Part shown: positions 44,056 through 53,560 of the stretch, piece after piece
Numbering within the stretch: the first letter of the stretch is position 1
Layout of the letters: each line of letters starts with the position of its first letter
Source of the DNA: Chloroflexota bacterium
GTDB taxonomy: Bacteria > Chloroflexota > Anaerolineae > Promineifilales > Promineifilaceae
NCBI GenBank assembly: GCA_024275635.1
Contig: JAJRYT010000010.1
Span: forward strand, 1 to 64,000
Length of the DNA: 64,000 nucleotides
Direction of reading: 5' to 3'
Position numbers and translations under genes: made by a program
Notes under the pieces: model-generated
What the model was told of the DNA's origin: nothing
What the model saw: the letters and a program-made list of their open reading frames with translations, nothing else
The model's database searches: none

Positions 44056-45243
44056 CTAATGATGAAACAACCGCACCCCGGTCAGCGCCATCGCCATGCC
44101 GTACTCATCGCAGGCGGCCGTGACCACATCATCCCGCACCGAACCGCCGGGCTGGGCGACAAAGCTCACGCCGCTCCGAGAGGCGCGGTCAATGCTGTCG
44201 CGGAAGGGGAAGAAGGCGTCGGAACCGAGGGAAACGCCGCTGAATTGATCCAACCATTCCCGCTTTTCGGCTCGCGTCAGGCGGACGGGCGGCTCGGCGA
44301 AGCTTTGCCGCCAGTACGCTTCTGCCGCCGGGGTCAGTTCGTCCAGCAAGAACTGGTCAATGGCGTTGTCCCGCTCCGGCCGTTTGATGCCCTGGCGGAA
44401 GGGCAGCGCCAACACGCGGGGATGCTGGCGCAAGAACCAGGCGTCTGCTTTGCTGCCCGCCAGACGGGTGCAGTGGATGCGGCTTTGCTGTCCCGCGCCG
44501 ACGCCAATGGTCTGGCCGTGGAAGGCGTAACAAACGGAGTTGGATTGGGTGTATTTGAGGGCGATGAGGGCGACGATCAGGTCGCGGCGGGCGTCTTTGG
44601 ATAGCTGTTTGTTGGCGGTGACGAGGTTGGTCAAGTCGTCGGGGTGGGGGACGGCCGTATTCCGCTGCTGGGTAAAGGTGACGCCGAATACGTCGCGGGT
44701 TTCGGTAGTCATCTGACCAATAGCCGTTGGCTCATAATCGGGATCAATCTGGACTATCCGGTACGCGCCTTGTTTCTTCGCCTTGAGAATAGCCAGCGCT
44801 TCCGGCTCGTAGCCGGGAGCGATGACGCCGTCGCTCACTTCCCGCTGCAAGAGGCGGGCGGTGGGCACGTCTACCACATCGCTCAACGCCGCCCAATCGC
44901 CAAAAGAGGAAAGACGGTCGGCCCCGCGCGCCCGGGCATATGCTGTCGCCAACGGCGATAGTTCCAGCCCGGCCACAAAATGAATGTGCGCCTCCACCTC
45001 CGACATGGGTACAGCAACGGCCGCCCCCGCCGGACTGACATGTTTGAAGGAAGCCGCCGCCGGTAAGCCCAGCGACTGCTTCAATTCGCGCGCCAACTGC
45101 CAGCCGTTGAGCGCGTCCAGCAGGTTGATGTAGCCGGGCGCGCCGTTCAGCGCTTGAATGGGCAGCTGCCCTTCCCGCATGAGCGCCTCGGCCGGGGTTT
45201 GGTGCGGGTTGCACCCATATCGTAGTTCGATTTTGTTGTTCAT
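44056..45243 (-). CDS. Stand-alone AICAR transformylase, eukaryote-like
   Basis: A 395-residue protein that corresponds to the AICARFT domain of PurH and lacks the IMP cyclohydrolase domain. The catalytic Lys-His lies in [11 protein letters not shown], and [35 protein letters not shown] and SDAFFPFRD follow. These strings resemble animal ATIC more than E. coli PurH (which has NPCG rather than SPAG). It uses 10-formyl-THF to formylate AICAR. It is upstream of the PurO-type gene on the same strand. Confidence 0.9.
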   Translation of the reverse strand: MNNKIELRYGCNPHQTPAEALMREGQLPIQALNGAPGYINLLDALNGWQLARELKQSLGLPAAASFKHVSPAGAAVAVPMSEVEAHIHFVAGLELSPLATAYARARGADRLSSFGDWAALSDVVDVPTARLLQREVSDGVIAPGYEPEALAILKAKKQGAYRIVQIDPDYEPTAIGQMTTETRDVFGVTFTQQRNTAVPHPDDLTNLVTANKQLSKDARRDLIVALIALKYTQSNSVCYAFHGQTIGVGAGQQSRIHCTRLAGSKADAWFLRQHPRVLALPFRQGIKRPERDNAIDQFLLDELTPAAEAYWRQSFAEPPVRLTRAEKREWLDQFSGVSLGSDAFFPFRDSIDRASRSGVSFVAQPGGSVRDDVVTAACDEYGMAMALTGVRLFHH

Positions 45244-45339
45244 AAGTCTCCATATGATGACAATGAATCGTAAAAAGGAACGAATTCAGGGTCTCTGGGA
45301 TTTCGCGCGGTTAGTTCACCGGATGGTTAATTTTTTGAC

Positions 45340-45405
45340 ACGAATGGCACGAATTTTCACGAATTTTCTTATTATTCGTGTCATTCGTGTTATTCGTGTC
45401 AAGTT
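45340..45405. repeat. period-9 CACGAAT / ATTCGTG hairpin
   Basis: Units of CACGAATGG and CACGAATTTT are followed by three ATTCGTGTC/T units, so both halves pair. The block is enclosed by a longer inverted pair, GGATTTCGCG and CGCGAAATCC. Confidence 0.75.
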
Positions 45406-45723
45406 TTTTCCTTGACCCCGCGAAATCCTAAAGAACCCGAATTCAGGTTCATTCCCTCATTCGTTGTCTTGACCCCACAAGCTCTCGAACATCACCTTGT
45501 TCCGATCATTGGCGATGAGTCAGTCGGGAATGTCAATCGGGTAATCACCAGGAGTATAGCAAGAAATCGCGGGGATTAGCAGAGTCGAGGCTTTAACCGG
45601 TCATCATCTCGCTGGTTCCAACGGATTTTGTGGGTTCGGGATTTAAGGGGCGTTCAAAATGATTATGACGCCATTTTGAAGGTAATTACGAGGGGTTCGT
45701 TCAAAATTAACTTTGCAGTTTGT

Positions 45724-45786
45724 TGGTAATTGGGTAATTGGGTAATTGGGTAATTGGGTAATTACCAGTTACCAATTACCTGGTTA
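45724..45786. repeat. GGGTAATT array with inverted mate
   Basis: Five GGTAATTG-type units, mostly of period 8, run into ACCAGTTACCAATTACC. It lies just downstream of the glycosyltransferase stop. Confidence 0.85.
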
Positions 45787-45806
45787 CAAATTTTCAAACA
45801 CTAAAG

Positions 45807-47210
45807 TTATAAACGAACGTCGCCTAAGCGAGGTTTAGACCAGTGGCAAATCAGGCTGATGGCGGCTAGGCTTAACATGGGCAGCCATTCTAATTGGCGC
45901 ACCCATGCCAGTTCACCAAAGTTGAGGGGGTCTATGTAGGTCAGGTAGGAAAATATCAACGCGCCGCTGAGATAAATCCAAGGAAGGGCCAGCAGCCAGC
46001 GCTGTCCGGATTCTTTGGCTGAGGGTGGTAAAAAGGGCAGGAAAATGAGCAGGCTGAGCAGGTACCAGGGGTGCAGTGTGGGGGTGATGAGGATGTAGGC
46101 GATGAAAGGCACGGCCGTTAACCGCAGTGTGTTGAGCGTGTCTTTCTGCCGCCGGGCGCGCAGGAAAACGGCCGTTACCACCAGGAACAAGGCCATGACA
46201 AGCATGATCTTGCTTAACCCGACCGAATCAGGCACACCGCGCCGGTTGAGAACCTGTTCCAGCCAATAGAACAAGCCGCTGTTAAACTGCCATTGACGGC
46301 CGTAAATCCGCAGCGCCCCAAACAAGCCCATCCCATCCAATTCGCCGCACAGCCCCCACCCGGCCTGCCAGCCAAAGGGAACCAGCAGCCCAACGGTAAA
46401 AAGGCCAAATGCGCTACGCTGCCGCCAATTCCAATGCCAGAACAGGATGGGGAACAAGAGGAGGGGCAGGATTTTGGTCAGGGTGGCCAGGGCGAGGAAG
46501 AGAGGAGGGAGGAGGGAGGGAGGAGCAGCGTTACGAATGGAAAGAGCCAGGGCCAGGAGGATAAGGAAGATCATCCAGGCGTCAACGTGGGCGCCATGAC
46601 TGATTTCGACGATGACGAGCGGGTTCCACAGGTAGAGCAAGAGCCGCTGCCGCGGCAGGGAAGCGGCGGCCAGCAGACGGGAAATCAGCCAGGCGCTGAA
46701 CAAATCGAACAGCATCATGGCAATTTGCATGGCCAGGGGGCGGAGGGGGAAAACGGCCGTTATCCCCCAAAACAAAAGCTGGGCCGCCGGCAGGTATGGG
46801 CTGGCCATCCAGGCATTGTTCACCTGGGCGCGCGGCGGGGCGTCCAGATAATCTAGTTCCGGGGCATTAACGGCATAGGCATAAGGGCTGACGCCGTGTG
46901 TGGCGACATGGCCGTCCCAGAGGTAGCGGTACACATCATCTGACAGCGTAGGGGTGGTGAGCAGCAGCAGCAAACGAAAGAGAACGGCCGTTCCCCACAG
47001 CCAGCGTTGGGGAACATCTCGCCGCTCGGCCCAGACCAGGATACCCAGGTAAGCGACAAAGGCCAGCAGATACCAGGCGATTGTTTCCGGTGTACGGCCG
47101 TCGCGCAGCGTCCCGTAACGCCACTGCATCGAAACCATGCCGCCATAAGCCAGCAGTCCCACACCGGCCGCCAGCAGCAGTCCCCATTGACGCTTCACGT
47201 TCATTCCCAT
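45807..47210 (-). CDS. GT-C family glycosyltransferase (DUF2029-like)
   Basis: A 467-residue protein with about 11 TM segments. The first extracytoplasmic loop carries DDVYRYLWDGH, the acidic motif expected of polyprenyl-phosphate-sugar-dependent GT-C mannosyl- or glucosyltransferases. It would transfer a sugar at the outer membrane face. It is last in the yqeY-pgpH-ybeY-dgkA unit. The acceptor is unknown. Confidence 0.82.
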   Translation of the reverse strand: MGMNVKRQWGLLLAAGVGLLAYGGMVSMQWRYGTLRDGRTPETIAWYLLAFVAYLGILVWAERRDVPQRWLWGTAVLFRLLLLLTTPTLSDDVYRYLWDGHVATHGVSPYAYAVNAPELDYLDAPPRAQVNNAWMASPYLPAAQLLFWGITAVFPLRPLAMQIAMMLFDLFSAWLISRLLAAASLPRQRLLLYLWNPLVIVEISHGAHVDAWMIFLILLALALSIRNAAPPSLLPPLFLALATLTKILPLLLFPILFWHWNWRQRSAFGLFTVGLLVPFGWQAGWGLCGELDGMGLFGALRIYGRQWQFNSGLFYWLEQVLNRRGVPDSVGLSKIMLVMALFLVVTAVFLRARRQKDTLNTLRLTAVPFIAYILITPTLHPWYLLSLLIFLPFLPPSAKESGQRWLLALPWIYLSGALIFSYLTYIDPLNFGELAWVRQLEWLPMLSLAAISLICHWSKPRLGDVRL

Positions 47211-47230
47211 ACGGCCTAAATGTTTTTAAT

Positions 47231-47620
47231 TTAAGCGCCAAAAAGCTGCTGCCACAATGGCGGGCCTAAAATCAATAGCCCTACCAATACCGCGCCCATT
47301 GCGCCGACGAGTACGGCCGCTGCCGCCACATCTTTAGCAACTTTTGCCAGCGGGTGAAATTCCGAGGCGCTCATATCTACAAGCGCTTCCAGAGCGGTAT
47401 TCATAAATTCGGCTATCCACACGGCCGTTATTGCCAGGATAAGAACGGCCCAGTCGCGGGCGGGCAAACGCAGCCAGAGGCCCAGGCTGATGACGCCCAG
47501 GCTGATGACGGCGTGAATCCAGGCGTTGTGTTGGGTGCGGAGGACATACCCCCACCCCTCAAAAGCGTATTGGAAACTCTTGGCCCGGTTGTAGAGTTCG
47601 GTGCGATTTTTTTCTGACAT
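47231..47620 (-). CDS. dgkA: Diacylglycerol/undecaprenol kinase
   Basis: About 129 residues from ATG 47620 (MSEKNRTELY); the track ORF adds 12 residues overlapping ybeY. It has three TM segments and the signature EFMNTALEALVD of small integral-membrane lipid kinases. In gram-positive-type relatives the substrate is undecaprenol. It follows ybeY with one base between them. Confidence 0.93.
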   Translation of the reverse strand: MSEKNRTELYNRAKSFQYAFEGWGYVLRTQHNAWIHAVISLGVISLGLWLRLPARDWAVLILAITAVWIAEFMNTALEALVDMSASEFHPLAKVAKDVAAAAVLVGAMGAVLVGLLILGPPLWQQLFGA

Positions 47621-47621
47621 A

Positions 47622-48116
47622 TTACGTTTCGGTGGGGGCGATATGAGGCAGGCCAAGCCGGGTTAAAACGGCCGTTTGCGCTCCCCACATAGGCTCTTTT
47701 TCCGCCGGTTCGGCATGATCGTATCCCAGCAAATGCAATGTTCCATGAACGGCCAGCAGTTGTAATTCGGCCGTCAGGTTGTGCCCGGCGGCCTGCGCCT
47801 GCCGCCCGGCAAAGGGCACAGAAATGATAATGTCGCCCAGGTAAACAGGCCGGTCAACCATTCCCGGCATGGGGTCGCCCGCCGGAAAGCTGAGAACGTC
47901 GGTCGGTTTATCATGCCCCAGGTAATCACGATTGAGTTGGCGGATATGGTCGTCACCGGTTAGCAGCAGCGTCAGCGTGGCCGGGGGAGAGAGTTGACAG
48001 TGATTGAGGGCAGCGGTAACGGCCGTTTCCAACAGCGCCATCATCATTCCATCCACCTGTGTCCGTGTAGCTTCCTCGGCCACTTGAACATCAATGACAA
48101 AATCGGCCATCGTCAC
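47622..48116 (-). CDS. ybeY: Endoribonuclease YbeY
   Basis: A 164-residue zinc-dependent RNase for 16S rRNA maturation and ribosome quality control. The metal motif HGTLHLLGYDH is intact, and LNRDYLGHDKPTDVLSFP is the family core. The first ATG overlaps the pgpH stop by four bases; a second ATG two codons in is possible. Confidence 0.95.
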   Translation of the reverse strand: MTMADFVIDVQVAEEATRTQVDGMMMALLETAVTAALNHCQLSPPATLTLLLTGDDHIRQLNRDYLGHDKPTDVLSFPAGDPMPGMVDRPVYLGDIIISVPFAGRQAQAAGHNLTAELQLLAVHGTLHLLGYDHAEPAEKEPMWGAQTAVLTRLGLPHIAPTET

Positions 48117-50320
48117 CTCGTCGGCGCATCCTGCGTCAGCGCCGGGTTGGGTAACGGATTTAACGGCGGTGAATCCACCGGCGCTGGCAATTCATCCTGC
48201 GCCTTCTGTTCATCCACCGCCAGCGCTTCATTTCCCGGATACTTCACCCGCATATGGAACCGGCCCTTAAGCGTCTTCACAAAAGAACCCTGTAACGCTT
48301 TAACATCCCCCAGCGTCAGTCCCGAATCATCTAACTGCCCCTCTATCAGATGTTCACTCACGATAGAAGTTACTAGTTTTTCAATGGCCTTCTCCGAATT
48401 GGGCCTCAGGGCGCTGGATGTGGCGTCAATGGCATCGGCCAGCATGACGATAGCTGTTTCGCGCGACCGGGGGCGCGGCCCCTTATGCCGAAAATCCACC
48501 TCGTTTACATCGTCCGCGCTTAAACCGGTCTGCTCGGCCTGTTCCTGGGCTCTGGCATAAAAACTTTTAATGACCCGGTCGCCATGATGTTCAGCAATGA
48601 AATCGCGGATACGGTCCGGCAGCCGGTGCTTACGCGCCATCTCCAGCCCATCGGCCACATGACTGATAATAATGTGCGCGCTGGCAGCAGGGGGCATCCT
48701 GTCGTGTGGATTGGCTCCTTCCTGGTTTTCGGTGAAGAAAGCTGGCTGCTTAATCTTGCCAATGTCGTGATAAAACGCGCCGACGCGGATAAGGGTGCTG
48801 TTGGCCTTTACTTTTTCGGCGGCCATCTCGGCTAAATTGGCGACCATGATGCTGTGATGGTATGTGCCGGGCGCTTTTCGCAGCAGTTCCTGGAGTAAGG
48901 GATGGTCTAATCGGGACAGGTCTTGCAGTTGTAGGGATGTGGTGACGCCAAATAAACTGCCCATGATGAAAAAGCCTATCAGTGTCAGGGCAGCCGATAA
49001 AACGCCATTGCCCAATCCATACAAGAGAAGCTGTAGCAATTCAATTACATCAAAGTCTTGTGGCAGCCGGAAAATGAGGATAGCAACCATGTGGCCTAAT
49101 GCTGCCAGCAGTCCGGCGCGGAAGAATGCATTGATGCGCTGGGCATAGGCGTCATGCAGGGTTAACAAGGCCAGCAGTCCGCCGGTGGCCATGTAAATGG
49201 TTATTTCCAGGGAATTATGGCTGAGGAAACCTACCAGGGAGGCCATGATGATGGTTATCAGGATGGCAAAGCGGTTCTCGAAAATAACGGCCAGCAGCAT
49301 GGCCATGGCGCCAATAGGGAACCAGTAAACCAGGAAGCCGGCGCCGGTTGTCATGAAACGGGCAACCAGGGTAAAGATGAGGAGTATTATGGCCAGGGCG
49401 AAGAGGTAACGGCCGTTAGCTCGCAGTTGGCTGCGATACTGCTGCCAATATAAAATAATCAATGTCACGGCCAGCAGCGAGGCCATGAAAATGCTGCCCA
49501 CACCCCGCCAATCTAGTTCTTGCTGCAACAGGCCCAGTTCTGTCAGCATCTCGATGTTGGCTTCTGTCACCACATCACCGGTGAGAATGATGCGCTGGTC
49601 TTTGGTAACGCTGCGCACGATTGGTTCAATAGCGGCGACGGCTTCTTCGCGGGCAACGGCCGTTGCCGCTTCGTCTGGGAAAATGGTGGCCTCGATAAAT
49701 TGGGGGGTCAGGCTGGTAACCACATTCTCCTGGGTCGGCGTCAAATACAGGCTGGCCTGTCGCCGCGCCGAACGCTGCACACTGCTCAACTGGTCTTCAC
49801 GGATGTCCTGGCGCATTAACTCATCAATAATGCCCAAGATATCCGCCCTGGCGACGGCAAAGTCGGTTTGGCTCAAGTTGAGCAGGTCAAGACCAACCGG
49901 TTCCTCAATTTTTAAGCCATCAATCGCTTGCAGGTAACGAAGTTTCGTCTCCTCGGTAGCCTGTACGTCTGCTCGTACCGTTTCAATAAAGGCAAAGATG
50001 GCGCGCGCCTTGCCTAACTGCGCCCGCCCAATATCCAAATTTAGCGGCGTGGAAACGGCCGGCACACTGGCGCTGGCCTGTTCCTGAGCCTGTTTGGTAA
50101 GCACCTGGCTGGTATAGGTTAAAGAGCGGGGGGCCAGAATATCGTTAGCGGCGGGCTGCCCGACAACCACATTGATATTGGTCGACGCGACCTGGTTGAA
50201 GGAAAGGATAAGGGTCATGCCCAGGGTCAACAACATGGCAAACAGCCAGAGCAGCGATCCCTGCGCCATTTGCTGTAGCCAGCGCCACGCCGGGCGTTTT
50301 GTTTCTTCCAAGGTACTCAT
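48113..50320 (-). CDS. pgpH: 7TM-HD phosphodiesterase (PgpH-like)
   Basis: A 735-residue membrane protein with an N-terminal TM, an extracytoplasmic 7TMR-HDED domain (to about 280), seven TM segments and a C-terminal HD domain. The HD residues are in HHSIMVANLAEMAAE, FYHDIGKIKQP and EHHGDRVI. PgpH hydrolyses c-di-AMP in Listeria. It is followed directly by ybeY and dgkA, the usual order. Start is ATG 50320; the track's GTG is two codons upstream. Confidence 0.92.
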   Translation of the reverse strand: MSTLEETKRPAWRWLQQMAQGSLLWLFAMLLTLGMTLILSFNQVASTNINVVVGQPAANDILAPRSLTYTSQVLTKQAQEQASASVPAVSTPLNLDIGRAQLGKARAIFAFIETVRADVQATEETKLRYLQAIDGLKIEEPVGLDLLNLSQTDFAVARADILGIIDELMRQDIREDQLSSVQRSARRQASLYLTPTQENVVTSLTPQFIEATIFPDEAATAVAREEAVAAIEPIVRSVTKDQRIILTGDVVTEANIEMLTELGLLQQELDWRGVGSIFMASLLAVTLIILYWQQYRSQLRANGRYLFALAIILLIFTLVARFMTTGAGFLVYWFPIGAMAMLLAVIFENRFAILITIIMASLVGFLSHNSLEITIYMATGGLLALLTLHDAYAQRINAFFRAGLLAALGHMVAILIFRLPQDFDVIELLQLLLYGLGNGVLSAALTLIGFFIMGSLFGVTTSLQLQDLSRLDHPLLQELLRKAPGTYHHSIMVANLAEMAAEKVKANSTLIRVGAFYHDIGKIKQPAFFTENQEGANPHDRMPPAASAHIIISHVADGLEMARKHRLPDRIRDFIAEHHGDRVIKSFYARAQEQAEQTGLSADDVNEVDFRHKGPRPRSRETAIVMLADAIDATSSALRPNSEKAIEKLVTSIVSEHLIEGQLDDSGLTLGDVKALQGSFVKTLKGRFHMRVKYPGNEALAVDEQKAQDELPAPVDSPPLNPLPNPALTQDAPTR

Positions 50321-50331
50321 CGGCACAGCCG

Positions 50332-50781
50332 TTACCGGCCTTGCAGCAGCTCCCGCACGACTTCATTGACTAAACGGCCGTCTGCTTTTCCCTTCACTTG
50401 CGGCATCAATTGTCCCATCACCTGCCCCATCGCCTTCATATCTACATCGCTCAACCCGGCAATGACGCCAGAGGCAAGGGCGCGAATTTCAGCGCGGCCC
50501 ATCATTTGGGGCAGGTAATGTTCAATGACGGTCAATTCCATCTTTTCATTGGCAGCCATTTCGGGGCGGCCTGCCTTTTCATAATCAATAATGCTCTCGC
50601 GCCGCTGTTTGGCCTGTTTGCTCAATACGGACTGCACGCCGGCATCATCCAGCGTTTTCCGCTCATCTACTTCGACCTGTTTAACGGCGGCTAACAACAT
50701 GCGCAGCGTATTCCGTTTATCCGCGTTTCCGGCGCGCATAGCCATAGCCATGTCGGCGCGTAATTGTTCTTTCAAATTCAT
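50332..50781 (-). CDS. yqeY: GatB/YqeY domain protein
   Basis: A 149-residue protein of the YqeY family (LKEQLRADMAMAMRAG, RNTLRMLLAAVKQVE, GKADGRLVNEVVRE). The C-terminal domain is shared with GatB and may bind tRNA. It is probably first in the operon with pgpH; its function is not settled in any species. Confidence 0.93.
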   Translation of the reverse strand: MNLKEQLRADMAMAMRAGNADKRNTLRMLLAAVKQVEVDERKTLDDAGVQSVLSKQAKQRRESIIDYEKAGRPEMAANEKMELTVIEHYLPQMMGRAEIRALASGVIAGLSDVDMKAMGQVMGQLMPQVKGKADGRLVNEVVRELLQGR

Positions 50782-50953
50782 ACGATCATTCCTCCAAACT
50801 CAGCAAACCCGGAGTCTGACGCGAATCCCATGAATTAAGAACTTATTTTCCGTGCAATTCGTGTCATGCGTTACGAAAATCTCGATCTGCTGAAACTAGA
50901 TTGTAGCAGATGAAGGCGGAAGGCAGAAATTACAGGTAGAAGACAGAAAGCGG

Positions 50954-51325
50954 CTAATTCCGCCAGGCGGCCAGGAACAGCAGCGCCCAGCCGGCCAGAA
51001 AAGCGGCCCCGCCTAACGGCGTTATCGCCCCCAGCCATTTGATGCGGGTAAATATTAACAGGTACAAACTGCCGGAAAACAGGATGATCCCGGCCAAAAA
51101 TAGGTAGCCAGCCCAACTGGTGAGCGCGCCCGGCCATCTGGCGGCCATCCAGGCAGCTATAAATAAAGCCAGCGCGTGAATCATGTGGTAGCGAACGGCC
51201 GTTTCAAATGTCGCGCCCAAATTATGTTTCGTCAAATACTCACTCAACCCATGCGCGCCGAATGCCCCTGCGCCCACGCCCACAAACATCAACACCGATC
51301 CTAATAACACAAAATTTCGTTCCAT
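50954..51325 (-). CDS. DUF423 membrane protein
   Basis: About 123 residues from ATG 51325 (MERNFVLLGS); the track's extra N-terminus is coded by a heptad array. Four TM segments and the strings GAFGAHGL, YHMIHALALF and ITPLGG are diagnostic of the family (YwdK/YgdD). Function unknown. Confidence 0.9.
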   Translation of the reverse strand: MERNFVLLGSVLMFVGVGAGAFGAHGLSEYLTKHNLGATFETAVRYHMIHALALFIAAWMAARWPGALTSWAGYLFLAGIILFSGSLYLLIFTRIKWLGAITPLGGAAFLAGWALLFLAAWRN

Positions 51326-51332
51326 CTTAATC

Positions 51333-51366
51333 TCCAGTCTCCAATCTCCAGTTCTCAGTCTCCCCG
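51333..51366. repeat. CTCCAAT/CTCCAGT heptad array
   Basis: Four to five units of TCTCCAR with period 7. It lies between coaBC and DUF423 and resembles the array inside the P1 peptidase. Confidence 0.75.
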
Positions 51367-51369
51367 ACC

Positions 51370-52596
51370 TCAACGGCCATTCAACGTCTTGGCCACATGA
51401 TGCACTAAGCGCTCGGCGACGGCCGTTTTGCTTTGCAGCGGCATCTTTTCCACCACCCCGGCCGAACTGAGCAGGATGATCTTGTTGGTGTCCACCCCAA
51501 AACCGGCCCCTGCAGCGGTTACGTCATTGACGGCGATGTAGTTTAACCCTTTACGCAGGAGTTTAGAACGGCCGTATTCAAACGCATTCTGCGTCTCAGC
51601 GGCAAACCCCAACGCCACGCGCGGAAACCCCGTCTTCTCCCGCTGCTCCTTCACCGCGCTCAAAATATCCAACGTCCTCTCCAGGCCAATCGCCAACCCC
51701 CATTCCTGGTCTGTCTTCTTGATTTTCTGGTCCGACTGCGTTTCCGGGCGAAAATCGGCCACTGCCGCCACCATGAATAACGCATCGGCGTCTTTAACCG
51801 CGGCACAAACCGCATCGGCCATCTCCTGCGTCGTCGTCACCGCAACATGTTCAGCGCCGATAGGAATGGGCTGACGCACCGGCCCGGCAATAAGCGTCAC
51901 CCGCGCCCCGGCATCCAGCGCCGCCTGGGCCACCGCCAGTCCCTGCTTGCCGGTTGAACGATTGCTGATAAAACGAACCGGATCGAGGGCTTCCTGGGTT
52001 GGCCCGGCCGTAATGACAACGTGACGGCCGTGCAGCGATCCGCCCCGCGCCAATGCCAATCGAATGTGAGCCAGTAGTTCCGACGGCTCAATCATCCGAC
52101 CCAATCCGGTCAGTCCGGAGGCCATGCGCCCTTCAGCCGGCCCGGCGAACAGCGTCCCCCGCTCACGCAGTAGGGTCATGTTGGCCTGGACTGCCGGATG
52201 CTGATACATGCCGCCATCCATCGCCGGCGCCGCCAAAATGGGGCATCGCGCCGCCAACGCCGTTACGGTGAGCAAGTTGTCCGCCAAACCCTGGGCCAGT
52301 TTCGCCAGGGTGTGGGCGGTGGCCGGCGCTATGACGAGGAGATCGGCCGTTTCGCCCAGCCCCACATGGCGCACATGATCATCCAGGCTCCACATATCTG
52401 TGAAAACCGGCCGTCCGGTCACCGAACGGAAGGTCAACGGCGTCACAAACTGCGCCGCCGCCCCGCTCATGCTCACATCTACTAATGCCCCAGCCTGTGT
52501 TAATTTAGAAGCCAGGTCAACGGCCTTATAACAGGCAATTGAACCAGTCACGCCCAACAATATTCGCTTGTTTTTAAGTACGGTTATCGAGTCCAT
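51370..52596 (-). CDS. coaBC: Bifunctional phosphopantothenoylcysteine decarboxylase/synthase
   Basis: About 408 residues from ATG 52596 ([25 protein letters not shown]). The CoaC half has the flavin-binding [13 protein letters not shown] and the [12 protein letters not shown] loop (the usual PAMNxxM with Asp in place of Asn). The CoaB half has [30 protein letters not shown] and [11 protein letters not shown]. It makes 4'-phosphopantetheine for CoA. The track adds 21 residues upstream without support. Confidence 0.95.
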   Translation of the reverse strand: MDSITVLKNKRILLGVTGSIACYKAVDLASKLTQAGALVDVSMSGAAAQFVTPLTFRSVTGRPVFTDMWSLDDHVRHVGLGETADLLVIAPATAHTLAKLAQGLADNLLTVTALAARCPILAAPAMDGGMYQHPAVQANMTLLRERGTLFAGPAEGRMASGLTGLGRMIEPSELLAHIRLALARGGSLHGRHVVITAGPTQEALDPVRFISNRSTGKQGLAVAQAALDAGARVTLIAGPVRQPIPIGAEHVAVTTTQEMADAVCAAVKDADALFMVAAVADFRPETQSDQKIKKTDQEWGLAIGLERTLDILSAVKEQREKTGFPRVALGFAAETQNAFEYGRSKLLRKGLNYIAVNDVTAAGAGFGVDTNKIILLSSAGVVEKMPLQSKTAVAERLVHHVAKTLNGR

Positions 52597-53227
52597 GATT
52601 ATAGTGTAAAACGGAACGAGCAAAACGTAAAATGAATGTCGCTGTATCATCCTTATCAAAATGTTGAATGCCCGAATTTCTATCCTGAAAAATAACGACC
52701 AAGCCTCTCCGGAGACCGGCGCGGTTTTGACACGTCACCTGACTGATTTACATCTGATAGAAACCGCACCAGTCGTAGTAGTTATCCTGAAAAAATATGC
52801 AGCAATTTCAAATTTAGAACGTCTGCCGCCAATGTCACCGATTGAAATCGGTGGCTAAGACAGGAAACGTGCTGAAGCACGTTATGGCCGCGCCGATCAA
52901 CGTGCTTTAGCGCGTTTTTCATATTAGCCGGTGAATTCATTCATCGGCAAACGCGGCATAATTGGAATTGCTGAAAAATATGATTGCGATTCGACGGGGT
53001 TGCCGCTGACTGTTATAATGGCCGCTTGATTTTCCGTTCATTGCGGACAAATAATAAATGACTGGACACTGGCGTTTTTTACTTTTTCCAGCGTAGGACG
53101 ATTTTGAAAATCGCCTTACCCATTCCAGTGTAGGGCGATTTTGTAAATCGCCTTGCGCGCCAGGGAGAAATCTGAAATTCGCCCGACTCCAGTAATAAAT
53201 AAAAGCGAAAGAGGAAACAAGGCTAAT
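52597..53227. other. repeat-rich intergenic region upstream of secG
   Basis: About 630 bp without a supported gene. It holds small hairpins (CCGATTGAAATCGG; AACGTGCTGAAGCACGTT; a related AACGTGCTTTAGCGCGTT) at 52839-52920. The larger dispersed repeat 53061-53192 follows. Confidence 0.6.
53061..53192. repeat. dispersed intergenic repeat with doubled hairpin (copy 3)
   Basis: Matches 3310-3404 over its whole length but has the GTAGGGCGATTT...AAATCGCC unit twice. It ends 36 bp before the secG ATG. Confidence 0.8.
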
Positions 53228-53485
53228 ATGAACTTTCAACCTTGGGCCCCTTATTTGGGGGTCGCAGAAATTATTCTGGCTATCACTTTAACCGTATTGG
53301 TACTCATGCAAACAAAGGGGGCCGACCTGGGTGGTTTTATGGGCGGCGGCGGCGGCGATACTGGCGGCAGTTTCCGCACACGCCGCGGCGTTGAACAAAC
53401 GATGCATCGCGTCACCATTTACATCTCGGTCGTCTTCTTTATCGTAACAATATTATCTTTTTTGGCCTGGGGACAAGCAAGCTAA
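53228..53485 (+). CDS. secG: Preprotein translocase subunit SecG
   Basis: An 85-residue protein from ATG 53228 with two TM segments, a Gly-rich loop (FMGGGGGDTGGSF) and RRGVEQTMHRVT, all typical of SecG, the small subunit that helps the SecYEG channel. The track ORF adds 25 residues from the upstream repeat. It is followed by the peptide-binding protein and the tat genes. Confidence 0.9.
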   Translation: MNFQPWAPYLGVAEIILAITLTVLVLMQTKGADLGGFMGGGGGDTGGSFRTRRGVEQTMHRVTIYISVVFFIVTILSFLAWGQAS

Positions 53486-53560
53486 TAATTATTAATTGGC
53501 GTCTGGTAAATTGTCCTGCGACCGGAGTAATTGAGTGATTGCGTCATTACGTAATCACTC

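Larger units (their letters stand above)
45244..45806. other. repeat-rich intergenic region
   Basis: About 560 bp without a supported gene. It has a period-9 hairpin of CACGAAT/ATTCGTG units (45340-45405) bracketed by GGATTTCGCG and CGCGAAATCC. A segment GTTCAAAATTAACTTTG (45690) is shared inverted with 55610-55640, and a GGGTAATT array lies at 45724-45786. Confidence 0.6.

Noticed and set aside
52661-52858. 65-residue ORF upstream of secG
   Set aside because: Lies in repeat-rich DNA, ends in a hairpin and has no ribosome site.
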